DNA of 64,000 nt from Rhodococcus sp. Leaf278 (GTDB taxonomy: Bacteria; Actinomycetota; Actinomycetes; Mycobacteriales; Mycobacteriaceae), in contig NZ_LMRR01000043.1 in NCBI RefSeq assembly GCF_001426085.1, positions 62,001 through 126,000 of the forward strand, given 5' to 3'. Below the pieces are notes generated by a model that had not been told where the DNA came from, searched no databases, and worked only from the letters and a program-made list of their open reading frames with translations. Each line of letters starts with the position of its first letter. Positions within the stretch are counted from its first letter, which is position 1. The position numbers and the translations under genes are program-made. Positions 31,511-39,434 of this stretch are shown in pieces.

Positions 31511-33100
31511 CTACTCCCCTGACTCGCCGACCGGTTCCGGCTCGTCCGTCCGCGTCGTGCGGGGAACCAGCCGCGAGTACGCCAGACACACCAGTCCGAA
31601 GAACAGGTACCCCAGGGCCACTTGGGGATTGGCGGCCCATCCCACCTGGTGCGAGTGGATCAAGCCGACCCACGACAACGCTGCAGCAACCCCACCTGCT
31701 GCAGCGGCGGCAATAAATCGTTTGTCGAGAACGAACGTGACGATGGTACCGAGCATCAGTCCGGCGAGTACCGCTCCGGACCCGAACGTCTTCAGCCCGT
31801 CGTACACGACACCTGCCTGGCCCAGCGCCTCGCTCCCCACTTCCGTCGCCGATGTGCCGGCAGCACTGAGCGCATTGTCGATCAGGCCCACTGCCCACTC
31901 CGCGAGGTTGGGGAGCAGTGCCACGACCACCGCGATGGCGTGGAGCTTCGGCACCGACTGGAATGCCTGAGCACCGATCAGCAATCCGATGTACAGCAGA
32001 ATCGGGACGATAGCTGGAATCGGAAGGAGCGTGGCCAGTAATCCGAAGAGCCCGAGAAAACACATGATTCCGATCGCGACACCCGACGCGAGCGAATACC
32101 CGGTTCGGCCGCCCGCGTCTTTCCAGCCCGGGTGGCCGATGTAGACCGCAGGGGGAAACGGCGAGCCGAAGGCCGAGCCGACGATCGCACCGAATCCGTC
32201 CGCGAGCAACACGCTGCGGAGGTTGTAATTGTCTCCCGCGGCGGATGCACTTTCGACGTTGCTCATCGCCTCGGTGAAGTTGTACACCCCCAACGGAATT
32301 GCGGTAGCGAGCAGCGGAGCCAGATTACCGAGACCGTCGAGTAGGAGATCGAGGCGAAGATCGGGTAGGCCGAGTGCGATGTTGCTCGCCGCTTCTGACA
32401 CGTCCGGGACCGACATGTATCCGCCGATCCAACCGATCGCCGTACCTAACAGGAGCGCTGCGAGACCGACCGGGATGTTGCCCGGCAGCTTCACATCCGT
32501 GAAGAAGCCGATCAGAATGATGGCCAGAACGGGCAACCCGATCCAGGCTGCCTCCCACATCTGAGCGGCCGGACGCATTGCGATGAACGTGATCGAGATG
32601 CCGGCAAGGGTGCCGAGCATGGCAGCGCGCGGGGTGATCCTCCGAATGTACGGCCCCACGAATGCGCCGATCATGACGATGATGCCGATCATGAACGCCC
32701 AGGCCAACCCCGCTGCCCACGCCTGCAGCGCGTCTCCAGATGCCAGGTACACCGGCAACATGACTACGAACACCACGATGAACATATGCGGAACGCTCGG
32801 CCCGTACGGCAGCGCTGTCACGTCGGTTCGTCTCTCGCGCTTGGCCAATCGACGCGCAAGAACCATGTAGTAGAGGTTTCCCAGAATCAGTGCGATACCG
32901 AGGGCGGGAAGCAGAGTCCCGAGGACGTCACTCGACGGAATCCCGACCACTGCGATACTGAGTGTCGTCAGCGTGAGCACGTTGACGAGGATGTTGAAGC
33001 CGAGTCCGAAGAACGCGTTGGTGTCTCCCTTCGTCCACCACGAGAGAACGAACGGAGACGACGGGCCGGCAGCGGGTTGATCTTTCACGTCCATGGTCAT
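31511..33100 (-). CDS. NCS2-like (xanthine/uracil-type) permease of the biuret/allophanate operon
   Basis: 529-aa polytopic membrane protein with about 12-14 helices. N-terminal FFGLGFNILVNVLTLTTL and the central AIPLGVYNFTEAMSNVESA block, which resembles the substrate-binding region of NCS2 permeases. It is the last gene of a four-gene minus-strand operon (GntR regulator, allophanate-hydrolase-type amidase, isochorismatase-like hydrolase, permease), 10 bases after the hydrolase, so it probably imports the nitrogen compound (biuret, or a urea or purine-derived amide). A second ATG lies at 33094. Confidence 0.83.
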   Translation of the reverse strand: MTMDVKDQPAAGPSSPFVLSWWTKGDTNAFFGLGFNILVNVLTLTTLSIAVVGIPSSDVLGTLLPALGIALILGNLYYMVLARRLAKRERRTDVTALPYGPSVPHMFIVVFVVMLPVYLASGDALQAWAAGLAWAFMIGIIVMIGAFVGPYIRRITPRAAMLGTLAGISITFIAMRPAAQMWEAAWIGLPVLAIILIGFFTDVKLPGNIPVGLAALLLGTAIGWIGGYMSVPDVSEAASNIALGLPDLRLDLLLDGLGNLAPLLATAIPLGVYNFTEAMSNVESASAAGDNYNLRSVLLADGFGAIVGSAFGSPFPPAVYIGHPGWKDAGGRTGYSLASGVAIGIMCFLGLFGLLATLLPIPAIVPILLYIGLLIGAQAFQSVPKLHAIAVVVALLPNLAEWAVGLIDNALSAAGTSATEVGSEALGQAGVVYDGLKTFGSGAVLAGLMLGTIVTFVLDKRFIAAAAAGGVAAALSWVGLIHSHQVGWAANPQVALGYLFFGLVCLAYSRLVPRTTRTDEPEPVGESGE

Positions 33101-33110
33101 GTCCGAGGTC

Positions 33111-33824
33111 CTATCGACTCGCCGAGGTGGGGACGAAAGCAGACAACGCAGCGACTACGTCCTCCGACGGCGCGGTCCACCCGAAAATTCCGCCTTGAGC
33201 CGAGATCATCTCGAGGCCCACTCGCTGGAATTCCGGAAAATACGAACCTACGCAGTCCGTCACCACGAGGCACTCGTATCCGCGATCGTTGGCTTCACGC
33301 ACTGTCGTGTGCACGCATACCTCGGTCGTCACCCCGGTGACGAGCAGTGTGGTGATTCCTGCGGCGATCAGAATTTCGGCGAGTTCGGTTGCGTAGAACG
33401 CTCCCTTCCCGGGCTTGTCGATGACGGTCTCGCCAGCGATCGGTGCCAGTTCGTCGACGATGTCGTGACCGTACTCACCGCGAATCAGGATGCGGCCGAA
33501 CGCTCCTGGATCTCCGATGCGTTGTGACGGGGTGCCGCGGCGCAGCTTTGCCGGCGGACAATCGGACAGATCCGGTAGATGACCCTCCCTGGTGTGGATC
33601 ACCGGGATGCCGGTTTCTCGTGCCACCGAGATGAGGCGTGCGAGCGGTTCGATCACGCTCCGAAGAAGGCCGACGTCGTTGCCGAGGCTTTCGCCGAATC
33701 CCCCGGGCAACAGAAAGTCCCGTTGCATGTCTATGACGAGTAGCGCCGTCGTCGCGGTGCCGATGGTGAATTCCGAGGGTGAGGCCGACGGAACCACCGA
33801 TTCCGGTGGATATTCCGATGTCAT
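33111..33824 (-). CDS. Cysteine hydrolase (isochorismatase-like), probable biuret amidohydrolase
   Basis: 237 aa. Catalytic triad of the isochorismatase-like superfamily: Asp32 in LLVIDMQRDF, Lys137 in DKPGKGAF, and nucleophile Cys170 in GVTTEVCVHTTVREA. ATG 33824 overlaps the stop of the allophanate hydrolase gene (ATGA). Biuret hydrolases (BiuH) and triuret hydrolases belong to this family and make or feed allophanate, so the neighbouring gene makes biuret amidohydrolase the best guess. Alternatives: peroxyureidoacrylate hydrolase or another ureide amidase. Confidence 0.82.
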   Translation of the reverse strand: MTSEYPPESVVPSASPSEFTIGTATTALLVIDMQRDFLLPGGFGESLGNDVGLLRSVIEPLARLISVARETGIPVIHTREGHLPDLSDCPPAKLRRGTPSQRIGDPGAFGRILIRGEYGHDIVDELAPIAGETVIDKPGKGAFYATELAEILIAAGITTLLVTGVTTEVCVHTTVREANDRGYECLVVTDCVGSYFPEFQRVGLEMISAQGGIFGWTAPSEDVVAALSAFVPTSASR

Positions 33825-35644
33825 GAGATCTCCTGTGCTGCAGTCGAAGTGTCGTACTCGGATGAAAGCGCCCGGGAGTATGCCCGCCAGCCACCGAACT
33901 CGCTGATGTCGTCGACGTCGTGGCCCTCCGCTCCGGTCTGGACAGTCGCGTCGCAGACGTAGCCGAGAACGTCGGAACCGTCGGCCAGCAGCACTCGTCC
34001 CAGAGCGAGCACCGCCGGCAGTCTGCCCGCGAGTACAGCAAGAGAGGCGGCGGGCAGTCGCCACCTCTCCACGTGTATTGCGCTGCCGCCGAATGGAACT
34101 CGCAGCAGGCCAGGTGTGGGATCGGTGGTTCCGATCCGAAGCAGTGTGTACGTCGGTGCGGTAGTCGTCGCCTCCACCATGGTTCCGCCCAGCTCGAGCA
34201 GTTGCGAATTGGCCCGCTCGCCTGACAGATGGTGCCCCGCCACGACGATGTCGACAGGCGATTCTTCGGTTGGAGTGGGAGCCGAGACGATGCGTCGTTC
34301 GCCGATGATCCTGGCTGCGACCGCCAGCACCGTGTCGTCGGCGAGCGCGGGCCCGATCACCATGAGACTGGCCGGTCGACCGTCTTCGGTGAACCCCGCG
34401 GGGACTGCCACGGCCGTCAGGTCGAGAAGGTTCCCGAAGTGGGTGTAGTGACCGAGCTTCGTATTGCACGCGATGGGGTCTGCGAGCACCTCCGGAACGG
34501 TGAAAGTGGTGCCGATGGTCGGCACGATCATCACGTCCATCGAGCTCCAGAGTTGTGCGACGCGAGCACGAAGCTGCTGGAGTGTCTGCAGGGCGCGAAA
34601 AGCATCGACTGCGCTGTACCGACGCCCTCCCAGGAAGATCTCGCGGACGACGGGGACGATGGAATCCGGCTTTTCGGTGAGGAATTCGTCGAACTCGACC
34701 AGCCGCTCGGCAACCCACGGTCCTTGGTACAGCAACGAGCCGGCATCGAGAAACGGCATCAGATCGACTGTTGCCGTGTGCAGTCCGTACGTGGGCAACA
34801 ACTCCCGCGCAGCCGAATGCGCGTCGGCCATGGCCACGTCGCCGAAGAAATCCAGTTGGGTCGGGTCCGGTAGTCCGACGGTGATCTCGCGACCGTCGTA
34901 TCTGCCTCCACGTGGGCGTGACCACCCGTCTTCCGGGTCTTCACGACACATCACGTCGAACACGAGGTCTAGGTCCTCGACGGACGATGCCATCAGCGTG
35001 ATGCAGTCCAGTGACTTGCAGGCGGGGACGAGTCCGATGGTGCTGATCAGGCCACGTGATGGTTTCCATCCGACGATTCCGTTGAGCGCGGCCGGTACTC
35101 GACCGGATCCGGCGGTGTCGGTGGCCACGCAGAACGGCACCTGCCCAAGTGCGACGGCCAAGGCAGATCCGGAGCTCGATCCGCCCGAGATCATGTCGTT
35201 GCCGTAGACACTTCGCGGAACGGTGTGTGGTGTGCGAGTGCCGTTCAGCCCTGTTGCGAACTGATCGAGACTGGTCTTGCCGACAAAGATGGCTCCGGCG
35301 TCGAGCAGTGCCTGAACCGCAGGTGCCGTCGAATCCGGTGTGTACGCATAGTCCGGGCAGGCGAGGGTGGTGGGGTACCCGGCCACGTCGATGCTGTCTT
35401 TCACTCCGAAAGGAATGCCGAACAGCGGAAGCGACAGCGGGTCGGTCCGAGCTTCCAGCGCTGCGGCCGCCGCGGAGAGTTCCGCGCGCCCGACGACGGT
35501 GATCCAGGTGCCGTCGTCGCCGCGCGACTCCGCGGCGTCCGAGAATGCTTCGACAACACTCGATGGAGTCTTTGCCCCGGTCCGGTACGCCTGGAGCATC
35601 TCTGCAACGGTGGGGCCGAACGTGGGGCCCGTGCCTGGATTCAT
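33821..35644 (-). CDS. atzF: Allophanate hydrolase (AtzF/DUR1,2-type amidase)
   Basis: 607 aa. Amidase-signature domain (residues about 1-470): Lys82 in FGVKDSID, the Gly/Ser loop ISGGSSSGSALAVA (residues 152-165) with the cis-Ser, and nucleophile Ser180 in TDTAGSGRVPAA. A separate C-terminal domain (about 480-600, LLELGGTMVEATT, IHVERWRLP, ALGRVLLADGSDVLGYVCD) matches the allophanate hydrolase C domain that decarboxylates the intermediate. Releases ammonia and CO2 from allophanate. ATG 35644; the gene is coupled with the downstream cysteine hydrolase. No urea carboxylase is present here, pointing to biuret rather than urea as the source. Confidence 0.9.
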   Translation of the reverse strand: MNPGTGPTFGPTVAEMLQAYRTGAKTPSSVVEAFSDAAESRGDDGTWITVVGRAELSAAAAALEARTDPLSLPLFGIPFGVKDSIDVAGYPTTLACPDYAYTPDSTAPAVQALLDAGAIFVGKTSLDQFATGLNGTRTPHTVPRSVYGNDMISGGSSSGSALAVALGQVPFCVATDTAGSGRVPAALNGIVGWKPSRGLISTIGLVPACKSLDCITLMASSVEDLDLVFDVMCREDPEDGWSRPRGGRYDGREITVGLPDPTQLDFFGDVAMADAHSAARELLPTYGLHTATVDLMPFLDAGSLLYQGPWVAERLVEFDEFLTEKPDSIVPVVREIFLGGRRYSAVDAFRALQTLQQLRARVAQLWSSMDVMIVPTIGTTFTVPEVLADPIACNTKLGHYTHFGNLLDLTAVAVPAGFTEDGRPASLMVIGPALADDTVLAVAARIIGERRIVSAPTPTEESPVDIVVAGHHLSGERANSQLLELGGTMVEATTTAPTYTLLRIGTTDPTPGLLRVPFGGSAIHVERWRLPAASLAVLAGRLPAVLALGRVLLADGSDVLGYVCDATVQTGAEGHDVDDISEFGGWRAYSRALSSEYDTSTAAQEIS

Positions 35645-35652
35645 ACCGTCGA

Positions 35653-35688
35653 TTGTCGACAGTTTTGTGTTTCTGCAGGTTGTCGACG
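35653..35688. promoter_or_regulatory. Two TTGTCGAC repeats, candidate GntR operators
   Basis: TTGTCGACA at 35653-35661 and GTTGTCGACG at 35679-35688, about 26 bases apart (centre to centre), in the 57-base gap between gntR and the allophanate hydrolase gene. FCD-class GntR proteins commonly bind TNGTNNACNA-type dyads, and TTGTCGACA fits. They may control the three enzyme/transport genes separately from gntR. Confidence 0.5.
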
Positions 35689-35701
35689 TGTTTCGAGTCT
35701 G

Positions 35702-36379
35702 TTAGGAAATACTCTCGAGGTGCAGGTACGTGAGTTCGCCGTGTTGCTTCAGCGCAGCAAGCGCAACCGAGACATCGTTGGATTCGATCGCGTCGAGCAA
35801 CCACTCGTGACGCCTGATCCCGTCGACCGGATTCGCGACCCGAGCTTCCTCTCTCAGGTTGCGAGCCATGGGTAGCTGCAATTTCAGCAATATCGGCGCG
35901 TACGCCACGTCGAGCTGACGGCTACCGGCCAGCGAGACGATGGCTTCGTGAAAGCGACGATGTGCGTCGTCCTTCCCCAGCGTGTCTCCGCGGGAGTCGG
36001 CGTCACGCATCTCGTCGAGAGCTGCTCGGACCGGAGCGAAAGAATCGCGGGACGTCGAGGACGCAACCGGGAGTGCACGCCTGAGCGCATGCTGTTCGAG
36101 AACTTGACGAAGCTCGAAGAGTTCGAGAATGTCCTCCGCCGACCACACTGTCACCCGAAACCCTCGACGCGGAAGGTGTTCGACGAGGCCTTGCTGAGCC
36201 AACAGACGAAGCGCCTCGCGCACCGGTGCCCGGCTGATTCCGAGGCGCGCGCACAACGTCTCCTCGACTACTCGTGATCCGGGTTCGAGCTCACCGCTGA
36301 GCACCTCGGATCGCACCTGGCGGGTCGCCATTTCGACAAGGCTCGGCGGCAAGGATCCATGTCCCTCCGGCGCAGCCAT
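35702..36379 (-). CDS. GntR-family regulator (FadR/FCD subclass)
   Basis: 225 aa. N-terminal winged helix (ATRQVRSEVLSGELEPGSRV, ETLCARLGISRAPVREALR, LVEHLPRRGFRV) followed by an all-helical FCD effector domain (about 85-215) with the metal-type His residues DAHRRFHEAIV. Placed first in the minus-strand biuret/allophanate operon, so it is the likely ligand-responsive repressor. ATG 36379; no clear ribosome site, possibly a leaderless or near-leaderless transcript. Confidence 0.9.
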   Translation of the reverse strand: MAAPEGHGSLPPSLVEMATRQVRSEVLSGELEPGSRVVEETLCARLGISRAPVREALRLLAQQGLVEHLPRRGFRVTVWSAEDILELFELRQVLEQHALRRALPVASSTSRDSFAPVRAALDEMRDADSRGDTLGKDDAHRRFHEAIVSLAGSRQLDVAYAPILLKLQLPMARNLREEARVANPVDGIRRHEWLLDAIESNDVSVALAALKQHGELTYLHLESIS

Positions 36380-36482
36380 GACGTCAGTGTACGAACCCGA
36401 GGGTCGAATTGCGTGTATCGACGGCCATCGCCACCTCGAGTCGGGACTACTCGGGTGCCGCCGGCATTAGACTGGCGTGCCT

Positions 36483-36779
36483 ATGTGGATTGGATGGATA
36501 GAATTCGACTTCCTTCTCGGCGATGTTCACTCACTCAAAGAGAAGCGCTCCGTGATCCGGCCGGTGATCTCCGAGATGCACCGCAAATTTGCAGTATCGG
36601 TCGCAGAGACCGATCATCGCGAATTGCACCGACGAGCAGGTATCGGCGCGTCCGTCGTAGCAGGCGATCGCGACCACGTCACCGACGTTCTCGACCGAAT
36701 CGAGCGCGTGGCGGCGTCACGCCCCGAGCTGCAACTCGTCTCCGTTCGGCGACGGACCATCCGGAGCGACGACGTCTGA
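36483..36779 (+). CDS. DUF503 (YlxP-like) small protein
   Basis: 98 aa starting MWIGWIEFDFLLGDVHSLKEKRS, the DUF503 signature, followed by VAETDHRELHRRA and a C-terminal VRRRTIRSDD. ATG 36483 gives the family's usual MW start; a GTG two codons upstream (36477) is an alternative. DUF503/YlxP is found near rbfA or infB in many bacteria and may assist ribosome function; here it stands alone between gntR (divergent) and a convergent reductase-like gene. Confidence 0.87.
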   Translation: MWIGWIEFDFLLGDVHSLKEKRSVIRPVISEMHRKFAVSVAETDHRELHRRAGIGASVVAGDRDHVTDVLDRIERVAASRPELQLVSVRRRTIRSDDV

Positions 36780-36795
36780 GGCCCACCCCGGCGGG

Positions 36796-37359
36796 TCATC
36801 GACGTACGTCGAACACCTGCTTCTGAATTCCGTTGCCGTAGACCTCGTGTTCGACCAAGTCGAGATGCGTTGTGTCCTTGTCGGCCTCACTGAACAATCG
36901 TTTTCCCGACCCGAGCAGCAGCGGAAAGACGAGCAGGTGGTACCGATCGACGAGTCCGGCGTCGGCGAGACTTCGTCCCAGGGTGGCGCTGCCGTGTACG
37001 GAGATCGGGCCACCGTCGGTGTTCTTGAGCTCGGCGACGTCGTCGATACTGCGCAAAATGGTTGCCGGCCAACGTGAATCGTCCTGCTCCAGCGTGGTCG
37101 AGACCACATATCTGGGCATCGCATTGTATTCGGCGAAATCGTCCATCGTCGGCCAGATCGGCGCGAATGCCTCGTACGAGGTGCGGCCGAGTAGCAGCGC
37201 CGACGCTTCTTCCTGCTCGCGTCCCTTTATTTCGTACGCCGCCGGGTCGAACTCGATGTCCTTGAACGTCCACCCGGAGTTGCGATAGCCGGCCTCGCCG
37301 CCGGGTCCTTCCATCACGCCGTCGAGCGAAACGAACGCGGTGACGATCAGAGTGCGCAT
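36796..37359 (-). CDS. Dihydrofolate reductase family protein (RibD C-terminal-like)
   Basis: 187 aa, close to the family's common size. MRTLIVTAFVSLDGVMEGPG at the N terminus, LLLGRTSYEAFAP for the NADPH-binding turn, SVHGSATLGRSL and the C-terminal LLVFPLLLGSGKRLF block are typical of RibD_C/YyaP-YwjB proteins, which use NAD(P)H on unknown substrates. It is not the essential FolA. Stop lies 16 bases from the stop of the convergent DUF503 gene. Confidence 0.87.
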   Translation of the reverse strand: MRTLIVTAFVSLDGVMEGPGGEAGYRNSGWTFKDIEFDPAAYEIKGREQEEASALLLGRTSYEAFAPIWPTMDDFAEYNAMPRYVVSTTLEQDDSRWPATILRSIDDVAELKNTDGGPISVHGSATLGRSLADAGLVDRYHLLVFPLLLGSGKRLFSEADKDTTHLDLVEHEVYGNGIQKQVFDVRR

Positions 37360-37437
37360 CGGCGGTCCTCACAGTCGAAAATGTCGGGTGCCGGAATCGT
37401 AGACCATCGGGATCGGTCGACGAATACCATCGTCGGC

Positions 37438-38596
37438 ATGATCGGCACCGTCAGCATCGACATGTCCCGGCCGACGTGGGACGACGACACTGTCGTGTCC
37501 GGCTGGCAGGGCTTGCCCACGTTGGACGGCGACTGCGCTGCCGACGTCTGCGTCGTCGGCCTCGGCGGATCGGGCCTGGCCGCTGTCGCTGATCTGCTCG
37601 GCCGCGGCCTCGATGTCGTCGGAATCGATGCCGGGCGAGTCGCAGCCGGTGCGGCGGGCCGAAACGGCGGCTTCTTGTTGGGCGGCCCGCATCGTTTCTG
37701 CATACCGCACAGTCGATGTGGGGGCCGTGCGCCGTCGATCTGTACCGAGCAACCCTCGACGAGATCGATTCGCTGGAAGCACTCCTCGGATCGTCCGTTG
37801 TCCGCCGCACCGGGTCGATCAGACTTGCGGGCGTCCCGGACACGGAGGCCGACCCCGCCGATGCGCAGGACTGCGCGGATTTACAGAAGTGTCTGCGCGA
37901 GAACAACATCGCCGTCGAAGAGTATTCGGGCGAGCTGGGAAACGGCATCTTCCTGCCCGATGATGCGGTGATGAATCCTGCCCGTCGTGCAGTCGGAATG
38001 GCGGCGGCGCTGGCCGGTCGCGCCAGGCTCCACGAGTACACACCCGCGGTTGGCATCGAACCCGGAGCGGTGACAACGCCGACCGGGGTGATCCGCTGTG
38101 ATCTCGTATTGGTTGCCGTGGACGGTCGCCTCGAACGCGTACTCCCCCAGCTCGACGGTCGAGTTCGGACAGCCCGCCTCCAGATGCTCGCCACCGCTCC
38201 TGTCTCGGCGTGTCGGTTGCCGTGCCCCGTGTACGGACGATGGGGATACGACTACGCGCAGCAGGATGCGTCGGGACGGCTGTACGTCGGGGGTGGCCGC
38301 GACTTGTTCGCCGAGGAAGAGTGGACCTTTTCCACCGAACCGACGGCGCGAGTGCAGAGTTACCTCGACTCGCTCGCCGAGTTGTTTGCCGGTGAACACG
38401 TCTCCGTGAACGCCCGCTGGGCAGCGTCGGTGGGTTCACCGCGGACGGGAGGCCGATGTGCGGCTACGTCGATGACGGAGTGGTCGCGTTCGGCGGCTAC
38501 AACGGAACCGGCAATCTCGTCGGGCCGGTGACCGCTCGCGCTGCTGTGGCCCTCGGACTGGACGCAATCGAGGTTCCGAAGTACCTGAGCAGCTGA
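37438..38596 (+). pseudogene. FAD-dependent oxidoreductase (DAO family) broken by two single-base deletions
   Basis: The full protein would be about 386 aa: N-terminal DVCVVGLGGSGLAAVADLL with the FAD dinucleotide fold, central DUF, and a C-terminal block ADGRPMCGYVDDGVVAFGG followed by GTGNLVGPVTA. The frame is lost twice. Near 37690 a base is missing in GGCGGCCCGCATCG, after which the sequence continues in the +1 frame as FLHTAQSMWGPCAVDLYRAT; near 38434 a base is missing in GGGTTCACC, where GGGTTTCACC would restore VGFTADGRP. Everything else is well preserved, so this is either recent inactivation or two homopolymer sequencing errors. Start taken at ATG 37438 (or 37462). Confidence 0.78.
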
Positions 38597-38615
38597 CCCA
38601 TGGCAGTGTGTACTC

Positions 38616-38933
38616 ATGGCTGACGAACCGGATCGCACCGAAGACGGCCACTACGTTGTCATAAAGGGGCGACGTTGGCGCGCAACGGATCCCGACATAC
38701 CCGAGGATCGAAACGCAGAACTGCGGTCGATTCTCATGGCCTGGCGCAGGGAGGTCAAACGTACGTCGGGTGCCCCGGAGTCTCGCGCGGGTGTGCAGGC
38801 AACCAAGGTCGCTCTCGGTGAACGGGGAACACCGTGGTGGGAGCAGTCCGAAGACGAGCGACGGGCTCGATGGGAGTCCGCAATACCTAGGCCGGGAGAT
38901 ACCGATACCTCGTCCGGTGACTTTTCGTCGTAG
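38616..38933 (+). CDS. Conserved actinobacterial protein of unknown function
   Basis: 105 aa. Family hallmark GHYVVIKGRRWRATDPDIPED and a basic helical centre ILMAWRREVKR, ending with ALGERGTPWWEQSEDERRAR. Widespread in actinobacteria, where automated annotation often calls it biopolymer transporter Tol without support. No membrane helix, so a small cytosolic or nucleic-acid-associated protein is more likely. ATG 38616, 20 bases after the oxidoreductase remnant. Confidence 0.75.
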   Translation: MADEPDRTEDGHYVVIKGRRWRATDPDIPEDRNAELRSILMAWRREVKRTSGAPESRAGVQATKVALGERGTPWWEQSEDERRARWESAIPRPGDTDTSSGDFSS

Positions 38934-38983
38934 TGCGGGTCTACCGTTTCGACGGATGCACATCAGCGAAAAAGGAGCCTGCC

Positions 38984-39403
38984 ATGTCCCTTCTCAATCC
39001 GTATCTTTCGTTTCGTGACAACGCCCGCGAGGCCATGGAGTTCTACCGGTCCGTGTTCGGGGGCGAGCTGACGGTCAGCACGTTCGGCGAAGCACACGCA
39101 AGCGAGGATCCCGCCGACGAGAACAAGATCATGCACGGCCAGTTGACCACTTCCAACGGATTCACCTTGATGGGTGCGGATACACCGTCCTCGATGGAAC
39201 ACACTCCCGGTAGCGCGATCAGCGTCTCTCTCAGCGGCGACGAGGAGGACGAATTGACGGGGTACTGGAACAAGCTCGCCGTCGACGCGCAATTCACGAT
39301 GGGCCTCGACAAGGCTCCGTGGGGCGATACGTTCGGCATGCTGACCGACAAGTTCGGTGTGCAATGGATGGTGAACATCGCGGGATCCACGGCCGGTAGC
39401 TGA
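38984..39403 (+). CDS. VOC-family (PhnB/glyoxalase-like) protein
   Basis: 139 aa from ATG 38984, which has AAAAAGGAG upstream. PhnB-type VOC layout: LNPYLSFRDNAREAMEFYRS, FGGELTVSTFGE, KIMHGQLTT, GFTLMGAD, and the C-terminal WGDTFGMLTDKFGVQWMVN. No gene for a clear substrate nearby. The longer open frame starting at 38933 is unsupported. Confidence 0.88.
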   Translation: MSLLNPYLSFRDNAREAMEFYRSVFGGELTVSTFGEAHASEDPADENKIMHGQLTTSNGFTLMGADTPSSMEHTPGSAISVSLSGDEEDELTGYWNKLAVDAQFTMGLDKAPWGDTFGMLTDKFGVQWMVNIAGSTAGS

Positions 39404-39434
39404 GCCCCGGCGCAACCGTCCCTGCTCATTACAC

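Noticed and set aside
29799-32063. 754-aa minus-strand frame over the carboxylic acid reductase
   Set aside because: Shadow of the CAR gene; Arg/Val-rich with no motif and crosses the convergent terminator.
33111-34925. 604-aa frame including the Cys hydrolase
   Set aside because: The N-terminal 367 residues are antisense or out-of-frame reading of the amidase; ATG 33824 overlaps the amidase stop.
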